Below, piece after piece: positions 1 to 6,475 of a DNA stretch of 6,475 nt. Below the pieces are notes generated by a model, which saw nothing but the letters and a program-made list of their open reading frames with translations, was not told the origin of the DNA and searched no databases. The stretch's first letter is position 1; each line of letters opens with the position of its first letter. A program made the translations under genes and the position numbers. This stretch comes from Pseudomonadota bacterium. GTDB lineage: Bacteria > Pseudomonadota > Gammaproteobacteria > Burkholderiales > Burkholderiaceae_C. The DNA lies in assembly GCA_018241985.1 (NCBI GenBank), contig JAFECV010000133.1:1-6475 (forward strand), written 5' to 3'.

Positions 1-558
1 ACCGAATACGGGATGCAGTTGCCGCGGCGGTTGCAGATCGAGTTCAGCCACGCGGTGCAGGCGGTGATGGATGCGCAGGGCACCGAGCTCACTGCGGCGG
101 ACCTGTGGCGATTGCTTGCCGACGAATACCGGATCGAGACGCTGCCTGTGCCGCGCTATCGGCTCTCGCGACCCGAGGACGAAGCGGCGGCGGGCGAAGT
201 CGAGTTGAGCGCCGATCTGCCGCTCGACGCCGGCGCGGCCCGCATTCGCGGCCGCGGCAACGGGCCGATCGATGCGTTCGTCGATGGTCTTTGCCGCGTT
301 GCCGGGCAGTCACTGCGCGTGCTGGACTACCGCCAGCACGCCGTGGGCGAGGGCGCCGACGCGCGCTCGGCGGCCTATGTGGAATTGCGCGTCGCCGACC
401 GGGTCACGCGCTTCGGCGTCGCGGTCGACGCGGACATCGTCACCGCATCGCTGAAAGCGGTGATCTCGGCCCTGCTGCGTGCCGGCGTCGTGATCCCGCC
501 GGGTCGGCAGGATACCGGCGTTGCGCCCGAGCGCGAAGCCGCCAACGCCGACGCCTGA
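1..558 (+). CDS. leuA: 2-isopropylmalate synthase, type 2 (long form), C-terminal part
   Basis: The reading frame is open from base 1 to a TGA at 556-558, giving 185 visible residues; the N-terminal catalytic TIM barrel lies outside the window, so the first in-frame ATG (base 13) is not the start. The enzyme condenses acetyl-CoA with 2-oxoisovalerate in the first committed step of leucine synthesis. The opening residues (YGMQLPRRLQIEFSHAVQ) resemble the linker region of the yeast/actinobacterial-type LeuA subfamily. Residues about 65-165 form the LeuA regulatory (leucine-binding, dimerisation) domain, with GRGNGPIDAFVDGL and an ending DIVTASLKAVISALL that parallels the corresponding part of the downstream LeuA. 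Family members are usually about 560 residues or longer, so roughly one third is visible. The last 20 or so residues are a low-complexity, Ala-rich tail. The gene is followed after 42 bp by a second, unlike leuA on the same strand. Subfamily placement is from memory of the motifs and is fairly secure. Confidence 0.88.
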   Translation, partial: TEYGMQLPRRLQIEFSHAVQAVMDAQGTELTAADLWRLLADEYRIETLPVPRYRLSRPEDEAAAGEVELSADLPLDAGAARIRGRGNGPIDAFVDGLCRVAGQSLRVLDYRQHAVGEGADARSAAYVELRVADRVTRFGVAVDADIVTASLKAVISALLRAGVVIPPGRQDTGVAPEREAANADA

Positions 559-573
559 GCGACCGGCGCCGAA

Positions 574-600
574 TAAAATACCGCCCTCCAGGAGCCGACC
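574..600 (+). promoter_or_regulatory. leuA (type 1) ribosome binding site and possible -10 element
   Basis: AGGAG at 590-594 sits 6 nt before the ATG at 601, which fixes the leuA start. TAAAAT at 574-579 matches 5 of 6 bases of the sigma-70 -10 box, but no good -35 is visible 16-18 bp upstream. The second leuA may therefore have its own weak promoter or be co-transcribed with the upstream gene. The Shine-Dalgarno call is firm; the promoter is tentative. Confidence 0.5.
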
Positions 601-2139
601 ATGGCCGACAAACTCATCATCTTCGATACCACCCTGCGCGACGGCGAGCAGTCCCCGGGCGCCAGCATGACCCGCGACGAGAAGCTGCGCATCGCGCGCC
701 AGCTCGAGCGACTGAAGGTCGACGTGATCGAGGCCGGATTCGCGGCCAGCTCCAACGGCGACTTCGAGTGCGTGCAGGCGATCGCACGCGCGATCAAGGA
801 TTCCACCGTCTGTTCCCTCGCGCGCGCCAACGACCGCGACATCGCCCGCGCCGCCGAGGCCTTGCAGGACAGCGCCAACGCGCGCATCCACCTGTTCATC
901 GCCACCAGCCCGCTGCACATGGAGAAGAAGCTGCGCATGACGCCCGACGAGGTGTTCGAGCAGGCCAGGCTGTCGGTGCGCTTCGCGCGCAACCTGCGTG
1001 ACGACATCGAGTTCAGCGCCGAGGACGGCTACCGCAGCGACATCGATTTCCTGGCGCGCATCTGCGAGACCGTGATCGACGAAGGCGCCACCACCATCAA
1101 CATCCCCGACACGGTGGGTTACGCCATTCCCGAGCTGTACGGCAACTTCCTCAAAACACTGCGCGAGAAGGTTCCGAACAGCGACAAGGTGGTCTGGAGC
1201 GTGCACTGCCACAACGACCTCGGGATGGCGGTGGCCAACAGCCTGGCCGGCGTGAAGATCGGCGGCGCACGCCAGGTCGAGTGCACCATCAATGGCCTGG
1301 GCGAACGCGCCGGCAACTGCTCGCTGGAAGAGGTCGTGATGGCGGTCAAGACGCGCAAGGACTATTTCGGGCTCGACGTCGGCATCGACACGACGCAAAT
1401 CCTGGCAGCCAGCAAGATGGTGAGTTCCACCACCGGCTTCGTAGTGCAGCCGAACAAGGCCGTGGTCGGCGCGAACGCCTTCGCGCACGCCAGCGGCATT
1501 CACCAGGATGGCGTGCTCAAGGCGCGCGACACCTACGAGATCATGCGCGCCGAGGACGTGGGCTGGAGCGCGAACAAGATCGTGCTCGGCAAGCTCTCCG
1601 GCCGCAACGCGTTCAAGCAGCGGCTGCAGGAACTCGGCGTGATGCTCGAATCGGAGAGCGAGATCATGACCGCGTTCGCGAAGTTCAAGGAACTGGCGGA
1701 CCGCAAGAGCGAGATCTTCGACGAGGACATCCTCGCATTGGTTAGTGACGAGCGCATCGCTCCGGGCCACGAGCAGTACGGTTTCGTTTCGTTGTCGCAG
1801 GCGAGCGAGACCGGCGAGCGCCCGCACGCGGAGATCGTGTTCACGATCGCCGGCAAGGAGGTGCGGGGCCATGCCGAAGGCAACGGGCCGGTCGACGCAT
1901 CGCTGAAGGCGATCGAGTCGCACGTCCAAAGCGGCGCCGAGATGGTGCTGTACTCGGTGAATGCGATCAGCGGCTCGACCGACGCCCAGGGCGAAGTCAC
2001 GGTGCGGCTGCAGAACAGCGGGCGCGTGGTCAACGGTGTCGGCGCAGACCCCGACATCGTCGTTGCATCTGCGAAGGCCTACCTGAGCGCGCTCAACAAG
2101 TTGCACAGCAAGGTCGAAACGGTCGCCGCGCAAGGCTAG
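601..2139 (+). CDS. leuA: 2-isopropylmalate synthase, type 1
   Basis: This complete 512-residue protein matches the usual length of bacterial type 1 LeuA. It catalyses the Claisen condensation of acetyl-CoA and 2-oxoisovalerate to (2S)-2-isopropylmalate in the cytosol, the leucine-inhibited entry step of leucine synthesis. The catalytic HMGL-like barrel occupies about residues 4-275. It carries [13 protein letters not shown] at 8-20 (Arg13, metal ligand Asp14), the metal-binding HxH motif at His202/His204 (SVHCHNDLG), and [14 protein letters not shown] with Asn239 near the third metal-ligand position. A linker with [12 protein letters not shown] follows. The C-terminal leucine-binding domain, about residues 395-505, contains [17 protein letters not shown] and [19 protein letters not shown]. 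The start is supported by AGGAG six nucleotides upstream. It lies 42 bp behind a type 2 leuA on the same strand. All catalytic residues I can check are present, so this copy looks active and is probably the main housekeeping enzyme. Confidence 0.97.
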   Translation: MADKLIIFDTTLRDGEQSPGASMTRDEKLRIARQLERLKVDVIEAGFAASSNGDFECVQAIARAIKDSTVCSLARANDRDIARAAEALQDSANARIHLFIATSPLHMEKKLRMTPDEVFEQARLSVRFARNLRDDIEFSAEDGYRSDIDFLARICETVIDEGATTINIPDTVGYAIPELYGNFLKTLREKVPNSDKVVWSVHCHNDLGMAVANSLAGVKIGGARQVECTINGLGERAGNCSLEEVVMAVKTRKDYFGLDVGIDTTQILAASKMVSSTTGFVVQPNKAVVGANAFAHASGIHQDGVLKARDTYEIMRAEDVGWSANKIVLGKLSGRNAFKQRLQELGVMLESESEIMTAFAKFKELADRKSEIFDEDILALVSDERIAPGHEQYGFVSLSQASETGERPHAEIVFTIAGKEVRGHAEGNGPVDASLKAIESHVQSGAEMVLYSVNAISGSTDAQGEVTVRLQNSGRVVNGVGADPDIVVASAKAYLSALNKLHSKVETVAAQG

Positions 2140-2176
2140 GGTTATTACTTAGAACTTAAAGAAAATATTAGGAAAA

Positions 2177-2231
2177 CCATGCAACTGATTGACGTTGCGT
2201 GACTTTTTGCATTGCATGGCTCTTTCTTTTT
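2177..2231 (+). terminator. Candidate leuA terminator: inverted repeat plus T-rich tract
   Basis: CCATGCAA (2177-2184) is repeated as its perfect reverse complement TTGCATGG (2212-2219), followed by a T-rich run ending in TTTTT (2221-2231). Nested inside, GCAAC (2181-2185) can instead pair with GTTGC (2194-2198), and this smaller hairpin is followed three bases on by TTTTT after GAC. Either could end leuA transcription. The large loop of the outer pairing and the short inner stem keep confidence moderate. The right arm overlaps the proposed -35 of the next gene. Confidence 0.4.
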
Positions 2232-2239
2232 GATACACT
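2212..2239 (+). promoter_or_regulatory. Promoter of the pbpG-like gene (extended -10)
   Basis: TACACT at 2234-2239 matches 4 of 6 positions of the -10 box and is preceded by TG at 2231-2232 with one base between, which is an exact extended -10 arrangement. A weak -35, TTGCAT, lies at 2212-2217 with a 16-bp spacer. Transcription would begin near 2246, about 25 nt before the ATG at 2271. This also argues against a longer protein starting at the upstream in-frame GTG at 2199, because that codon would precede the promoter. Confidence 0.55.
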
Positions 2240-2270
2240 CGATGCTGTGTTTGGGGATCGGGTAATAAAA

Positions 2271-3368
2271 ATGTCACGCCATCCAGCCGCCGAAGCGCGC
2301 CGGTCGTTGAACTGGTTGCTGCAGATCGTCTTTCTGCTTGTATTCGCAGGCCTGATGGCTGCACCGGCAGCCCAGGCTGGAACCCACAAGAAGACGGCGA
2401 AGAAAGCCGTGCACCACAGCACCCATGCCGTCAAGCATCCGGTCGCCAAATCGACCCTCGGCGCGCGCGGCAAGCGCGTCCGGGTGGCGATACGGGGCAA
2501 GCACCGGTCCGTCGTGCATGTGGCCTATGTGCCGGCGCCCGCGTCGTTCGGGCAGATGGACGGCCTGCACACGACCGAGGATCCGCTCGACCTCAAGTCG
2601 GGCGTGGCGCTGGTGATGGACCAGGACACGCACGAGGTGCTGTTCAGCAAGAACGACCAGACGGTGCTCCCGATCGCCTCGCTCAGCAAGCTGATGACGG
2701 GCCTGCTGATCAGCGAATCGGGCCTGCCGATGGACCAGCCGATCACGGTCACCCAGGACGACGTGGACACGATCAAGCACAGCCGTTCGCGGCTGCGCGT
2801 CGGCACGGTGCTGACCCGTGGCGAACTGCTGCACCTGGCGCTGATGGCCAGCGAAAACCGCGCGGCCCATGCGCTCGCGCGCACCTACCCGGGCGGCGAG
2901 ACCGCGTTCGTCGCGCTGATGAATGCGAAGGCCAAGGAACTCGGCATGACGGAAACCCACTATGTGGAACCGACTGGGCTGTCGAGCGAGAACCAGTCCA
3001 GCGCGCTCGATCTGTCCAAGCTCGTCAACGTCGCCTCCCATGATCCGATGCTGCGCGAACTGACCACCTCGCACAGTTTCGACATCGAGATGGGCAACCG
3101 CACGGTTCAGTTCAACAACACGAACCGGCTCGTCAAGAATCCGACCTGGGACATCGGCCTGCAAAAGACCGGCTTCATCAACGAGGCGGGCCATTGCCTG
3201 CTGATGCAGGTCAAGGTCGCCGGGCGCAAGCTGATCATGGTGTTTCTCGATTCGGCCGGCTCGATGAGCCGCTTCGCCGACGCGGAACGGGTGCGCCGCT
3301 GGGTTGAAACGCGGCCCGTCAATTCGATCCGGGTGTCGGTGTCGGACAAGAGCGCTCCAAGGGGCTGA
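2271..3368 (+). CDS. pbpG: D-alanyl-D-alanine endopeptidase/carboxypeptidase, PBP7 (PbpG) type, peptidase S11
   Basis: This 365-residue periplasmic penicillin-binding protein trims or splits peptidoglycan; PBP7-type enzymes cleave D-Ala-meso-diaminopimelate crosslinks. All three active-site motifs of the serine DD-peptidase fold are present: SLSK with nucleophile Ser137 and Lys140, SEN at 194-196, and KTG at 299-301. Residues 1-36 form a signal peptide: an Arg-containing N-terminus, a hydrophobic stretch from about Trp15 to Met29, and a likely signal peptidase I site after Ala-Gln-Ala36. Residues 37 to about 85 are an unusual Lys/His/Arg-rich linker, before the catalytic domain at about 105-345. 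No large C-terminal PBP5-like domain follows KTG, which fits PbpG better than DacA/DacC. I chose ATG 2271 over the upstream GTG at 2199 because it gives a proper signal peptide and lies downstream of the promoter; its ribosome site is only a weak GGG at 2260-2262. The gene converges on the IclR gene. Confidence 0.92.
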   Translation: MSRHPAAEARRSLNWLLQIVFLLVFAGLMAAPAAQAGTHKKTAKKAVHHSTHAVKHPVAKSTLGARGKRVRVAIRGKHRSVVHVAYVPAPASFGQMDGLHTTEDPLDLKSGVALVMDQDTHEVLFSKNDQTVLPIASLSKLMTGLLISESGLPMDQPITVTQDDVDTIKHSRSRLRVGTVLTRGELLHLALMASENRAAHALARTYPGGETAFVALMNAKAKELGMTETHYVEPTGLSSENQSSALDLSKLVNVASHDPMLRELTTSHSFDIEMGNRTVQFNNTNRLVKNPTWDIGLQKTGFINEAGHCLLMQVKVAGRKLIMVFLDSAGSMSRFADAERVRRWVETRPVNSIRVSVSDKSAPRG

Positions 3369-3393
3369 GCCCCCAACCTGTGGCCCTCAGGGC
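3361..3393. terminator. Possible weak bidirectional terminator between convergent genes
   Basis: Two short hairpins occupy the convergent junction. GGGGC (3361-3365) pairs with GCCCC (3369-3373), with the pbpG stop TGA as the 3-nt loop. GCCC (3383-3386) pairs with GGGC (3390-3393), with the IclR stop (TCA on this strand) as the loop. Neither is followed by a T-run, so intrinsic termination would be weak. Confidence 0.25.
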
Positions 3394-4184
3394 GTAGGCT
3401 GCGGCGCCGAGGCCTTGTAACCCAGCGCTGCTGAAATCCTCTCGACAGTAGCCTGAAGCTTGGGCAGCCAGCCTTCGTCCAGCCGGTCCGCCGGCGCCGA
3501 GATCGACAGGCCCGCCACGAGCTTGCTCTGGTCGTCGTAGATGCCGGCGGCCATGCAGCGCACGCCGAGTTCCAGTTCCTCGTTGTCGCGCGCGGTTCCC
3601 GACTGCCTGGCCTTCGCGAGTTCGCGCTCGAGCGCCGGAAGCTGCGTGATGCTGTTCTTCGTGTGTCCGGCCAGGCCGGTACGGACCGCGTAGGCGCGCA
3701 CCCGCTGCGGATCGTCGTGGGCGAGGAACAGCTTGCCGACCGACGTCAGGTGCAGCGGCGCATGTCCGCCGATCGCGCGCACCACCTGCATGCCGGAGCG
3801 CTCGCCATAAGAGCGCTCGATGTACACGATCTCGTCGCCCTGGCGCATGCTCAGGTTCACCGGCTGCTGGATCAGGCGGTGCAGCTCACGCATCGGCGCG
3901 AGCGCGGCGTCGCGCACGCTCAACCGCCCCTTCACCAGGTTGCCGAGTTCGAGCAGGCGCATGCCGAGCCGATAGCTGCCCGCTTCCGGCCGATCGACGA
4001 AGCGCCCGATCGCCAGATCGTTCAGGATGCGGTGCGTGGTCGAGGGATGCAGCCCGGTGAGCGCGCTGATCTCCTTCAGCGACACCGGCTCTTCATGCGA
4101 TGCCAATACCTCGATCAGCGCAAACATGCGCTCGATCACCTGGATCGTCGGCGTGGCTGCCGCGCTGGAGTCGGAATGCTTCAT
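3387..4184 (-). CDS. IclR-family transcriptional regulator
   Basis: This 265-residue protein has the typical IclR length and layout. An N-terminal winged helix-turn-helix at about residues 13-75 includes VSLKEISALTGLHPSTTHRIL, with the recognition helix around residues 45-55. The C-terminal GAF-like effector domain at about 85-255 contains LTSVGKLFLA and the family's conserved late segment ELGVRCMAAGIYDD followed by LVAGLSISAP. Such proteins usually sense a small organic acid or related carbon compound and repress or activate a neighbouring catabolic gene and themselves. The ligand cannot be read from sequence. ATG at 4184 is preferred; an in-frame TTG at 4196 would add four residues, and neither has a clear Shine-Dalgarno, so a poorly initiated or leader-poor message is possible. 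The gene is divergent from the crotonase gene across 125 bp, making that gene its most likely target, and convergent with pbpG. Confidence 0.92.
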   Translation of the reverse strand: MKHSDSSAAATPTIQVIERMFALIEVLASHEEPVSLKEISALTGLHPSTTHRILNDLAIGRFVDRPEAGSYRLGMRLLELGNLVKGRLSVRDAALAPMRELHRLIQQPVNLSMRQGDEIVYIERSYGERSGMQVVRAIGGHAPLHLTSVGKLFLAHDDPQRVRAYAVRTGLAGHTKNSITQLPALERELAKARQSGTARDNEELELGVRCMAAGIYDDQSKLVAGLSISAPADRLDEGWLPKLQATVERISAALGYKASAPQPTP

Positions 4185-4207
4185 CTCGAACCGCAAGACG
4201 TCATCGT

Positions 4208-4220
4208 CAGATTTTATCTG
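4208..4220. promoter_or_regulatory. Palindrome overlapping the IclR-gene -10: candidate operator
   Basis: CAGAT-TTT-ATCTG is a perfect inverted repeat with a 3-bp centre. Read on the minus strand, TAAAAT (4216 to 4211) inside it matches 5 of 6 bases of a -10 box, 26 nt ahead of the regulator's ATG. A protein bound here would block the regulator's promoter, which fits IclR autoregulation. No convincing -35 was found. Confidence 0.42.
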
Positions 4221-4238
4221 GTGAAACGCGGGCTCGCC

Positions 4239-4249
4239 GATCGACGATC
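4239..4249. promoter_or_regulatory. Second palindrome in the divergent region
   Basis: GATCG-A-CGATC is a perfect 11-bp palindrome centred about 30 bp from the first (centres 4214 and 4244). It lies upstream of a weak -10-like TATGCT (4277-4282) of the crotonase gene. It could be a second binding site for the IclR protein, but its half-site differs from CAGAT, so this is only a candidate. Confidence 0.25.
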
Positions 4250-4276
4250 ACGTTCGGGGGCTTTTCGCGCTGGCGC

Positions 4277-4309
4277 TATGCTGGCTCCGTTGATCAAGAG
4301 GAGATGCCC
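4277..4309 (+). promoter_or_regulatory. Crotonase gene -10-like element and ribosome binding site
   Basis: AAGAGGAG at 4296-4303 is a strong Shine-Dalgarno. It abuts an ATG at 4304 but leaves six bases before the in-frame ATG at 4310, which is therefore the likely start. TATGCT at 4277-4282 is a possible -10 (4 of 6), with only a poor -35 (TTCGGG, 4253-4258) upstream; activator help would be needed. Confidence 0.5.
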
Positions 4310-5203
4310 ATGAACTTCGAAACCATCCTGTACACGGTCGACGGCCCGATCGCCACCATCACGCTGAACCGGCCCGAGGAGCTCAACACCATCGTGCCGC
4401 CGATGCCCGACGAGCTGGAGGCGGCCATGCACCAAGCGACCCGGGACCCGTCGGTCAAGGTCGTCATCCTGCGCGGGGCGGGCCGCTCGTTTTGTGGCGG
4501 CTACGACTTCGGCCAGGGCTTCCACCATTGGGACGAGCACATGAGCACCGATGGCCGCTGGGACCCGGGCAAGGACTTCGCCTTCGCCACCACGCCCGCG
4601 CTCTCGCCGCACCAGAAGTTCATGAGCATCTGGCGCTCGTCCAAGCCCGTCATTGCGCAGGTCCATGGCTGGTGCGTGGGCGGCGGCAGCGACAACGCCC
4701 TGTGCGCCGACCTGGTGATCGCCAGCGAGGACGCGCGCATCGGCACGCCCTATTCGCGCATGTGGGGCTCGTACCTCAGCGGCATGTGGATCTACCGGCT
4801 GGGCCTGACTCGGGCCAAGGAATACGCGCTCACCGGCCGCCCGCTGTCAGGCCGCGAGGCGGCCGACGTCGGCCTGATCAACGAGGCGGTGCCGTTTGCC
4901 GAGCTCGAGGCGCGCGTGCTGACCGTTGCGCGGCAGCTGGTAAGCATCCCGCTGTCGCAGCTGTCGGCCATGAAGCTGATCGTCAACCAGGCCTACGAGA
5001 ACATGGGCCTGGCCTCGACGCAGACCCTGGGCCCCATCCTCGACGGCCTGATGCGCAACACGCCCGACGCGGCCGCCTTCATCGAGCTGGCCGAAAAGGG
5101 CGGCGTGCGCGAAGCCATCCGCCAGCGCGACGGCGTGTTCGGCGACTACAGCCAGGCGCCCAGGGACCAGCAGCCCAACCCCGACAACATCATCAAGCCT
5201 TGA
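4310..5203 (+). CDS. Enoyl-CoA hydratase/isomerase (crotonase) superfamily protein
   Basis: This 297-residue protein acts on an acyl-CoA thioester, most likely in fatty, aromatic or steroid-type acid breakdown; the exact reaction is unknown. The crotonase fold is clear: ILYTVDGPIATITLNRPEELN at the N-terminus, the first oxyanion-hole segment GRSFCGGYDF (Phe61-Phe67), and the second, HGWCVGGGSDNALCADLVIA, around residues 119-137. The C-terminal trimerisation region ends in GVFGDYSQ. By alignment from memory with rat mitochondrial hydratase, the position of catalytic Glu144 is Asp128, and the Glu164 region reads GTPYSRMWG (Tyr148/Ser149) with no Glu, so it need not be a true hydratase. An insert with HHWDEHMSTDG and DPGKDFAFAT follows the first oxyanion segment. 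The protein recalls actinobacterial EchA-like paralogues. It is divergent from the IclR gene and followed by a strong hairpin. Superfamily is certain, function is not. Confidence 0.9.
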   Translation: MNFETILYTVDGPIATITLNRPEELNTIVPPMPDELEAAMHQATRDPSVKVVILRGAGRSFCGGYDFGQGFHHWDEHMSTDGRWDPGKDFAFATTPALSPHQKFMSIWRSSKPVIAQVHGWCVGGGSDNALCADLVIASEDARIGTPYSRMWGSYLSGMWIYRLGLTRAKEYALTGRPLSGREAADVGLINEAVPFAELEARVLTVARQLVSIPLSQLSAMKLIVNQAYENMGLASTQTLGPILDGLMRNTPDAAAFIELAEKGGVREAIRQRDGVFGDYSQAPRDQQPNPDNIIKP

Positions 5204-5206
5204 GGT

Positions 5207-5234
5207 GGGCAAAGCGGCTGTCGCCGCCTTGCCC
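5207..5234 (+). terminator. Strong hairpin just after the crotonase stop
   Basis: Bases 5207-5218 (GGGCAAAGCGGC) pair with 5223-5234 (GCCGCCTTGCCC) around a TGTC loop, giving 11 pairs with a single A-C mismatch. It begins three bases after the stop codon, where a terminator or 3'-end stabiliser would sit. No T-run follows on either strand, so it is not a canonical intrinsic terminator. Confidence 0.55.
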
Positions 5235-5240
5235 TAAAAT
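5235..5240 (+). promoter_or_regulatory. Possible -10 element for dapL
   Basis: TAAAAT directly abuts the hairpin and matches 5 of 6 bases of the -10 box. No good -35 is visible at the right distance. If used, it would give dapL an untranslated leader of about 150 nt. Confidence 0.35.
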
Positions 5241-5254
5241 CAGCGCCCCGAAAT

Positions 5255-5269
5255 CCGACACTCTGTCGG
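5255..5269 (+). repeat. Inverted repeat in the dapL leader
   Basis: CCGACA-CTC-TGTCGG is a perfect 6-bp inverted repeat with a 3-base loop, no T-run after it, near the expected start of the dapL message. It may be an RNA hairpin or a repressor site. CGACA (5256-5260) could also pair with TGTCG at 5219-5223 in the preceding hairpin. Confidence 0.5.
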
Positions 5270-5287
5270 GATCAAGTCGGGCCCCAT

Positions 5288-5324
5288 GGCGAGGGTCCAA
5301 GGCTGGCTGAAGGCGAGGGCCCAA
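5288..5324 (+). repeat. Imperfect direct repeat in the dapL leader
   Basis: GGCGAGGGTCCAA (5288-5300) recurs as GGCGAGGGCCCAA (5312-5324), 12 of 13 identical with a 24-bp period. The remainder of the 195-bp gap (5204-5398) has no gene; a small GAGGC/GCCTC stem lies at 5354-5372. The role is unknown. Confidence 0.5.
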
Positions 5325-5398
5325 CGGGGGCCGTGCATCAGGGTTTGCGGACAGAGGCGTGTGCGGAGCCTCATCCACCCTCACAGGGCCATCCAGCC

Positions 5399-6475
<1,077 letters not shown>

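Noticed and set aside
310..2133. A 607-codon open frame on the minus strand covering both leuA genes
   Set aside because: It lies antisense to two confidently identified genes, its composition is rich in Arg/Ala/His/Asp/Leu/Val as expected from the complement of GC-rich codons, and it shows no recognisable domain.
2199..2270. N-terminal extension of pbpG from GTG 2199
   Set aside because: The extension crosses the extended -10 promoter at 2231-2239, and the ATG at 2271 gives a normal signal peptide.
2274..3194. Long minus-strand open frame opposite pbpG
   Set aside because: The plus strand encodes all three DD-peptidase motifs and a signal peptide; the antisense frame has no family features.
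4100..4309. N-terminal extension of the crotonase frame upstream of 4310
   Set aside because: It overlaps the start of the divergent IclR gene and the intergenic palindromes, and the strong Shine-Dalgarno fits ATG 4310.
5351..5398. Lysine riboswitch before dapL, suggested by AGAGGCG near 5353
   Set aside because: A lysine riboswitch needs about 170 nt of multi-helix fold after that motif; only about 45 nt remain before the start codon and the other conserved parts are missing.

Overview
The window looks like GC-rich chromosomal DNA of a betaproteobacterium, probably Burkholderiales. The basis is the overall character of the LeuA, PBP7-type peptidase and IclR proteins, strong G/C preference at third codon positions, and TAAAAT-type -10 elements ahead of several genes. 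This is judged by eye; no database search was possible. All genes look like metabolic, envelope or regulatory housekeeping or accessory genes. I see no transposase, integrase, phage gene, CRISPR array, tRNA or rRNA.

Layout, left to right. Bases 1-558 hold the C-terminal third of a 2-isopropylmalate synthase of the long (type 2, yeast/actinobacterial-like) subfamily, entering from outside the window. After 42 bp comes a complete type 1 leuA (601-2139), so two different leucine-pathway synthases lie head to tail. An AT-rich gap (2140-2270) holds nested inverted repeats followed by T-rich DNA and then an extended -10 promoter. This leads into a secreted S11 D-Ala-D-Ala peptidase of the PBP7/PbpG type (2271-3368). 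Convergent to it, with 18 bp between stop codons, is an IclR-family regulator (3387-4184, minus strand). A 125-bp divergent region with two short perfect palindromes separates the regulator from a crotonase-superfamily gene (4310-5203). That gene is followed by a strong hairpin, a second inverted repeat and a long leader, and then by an LL-diaminopimelate aminotransferase gene, dapL (5399 to the window end, open at the 3' side, about 359 codons visible).

How the parts relate: the two LeuA enzymes catalyse the same committed step of leucine synthesis, perhaps with different feedback control. DapL makes LL-diaminopimelate, a lysine and peptidoglycan precursor, and PBP7-type peptidases act on diaminopimelate-containing crosslinks, but nothing in the DNA ties those two genes into one unit. 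The IclR regulator probably controls itself and/or the divergent crotonase gene.

I did not find a convincing undescribed system. The points most worth checking are a DapL-route aminotransferase in an apparently betaproteobacterial genome, a crotonase that lacks both classical hydratase glutamates, the tandem unlike leuA genes, and the structured intergenic regions.
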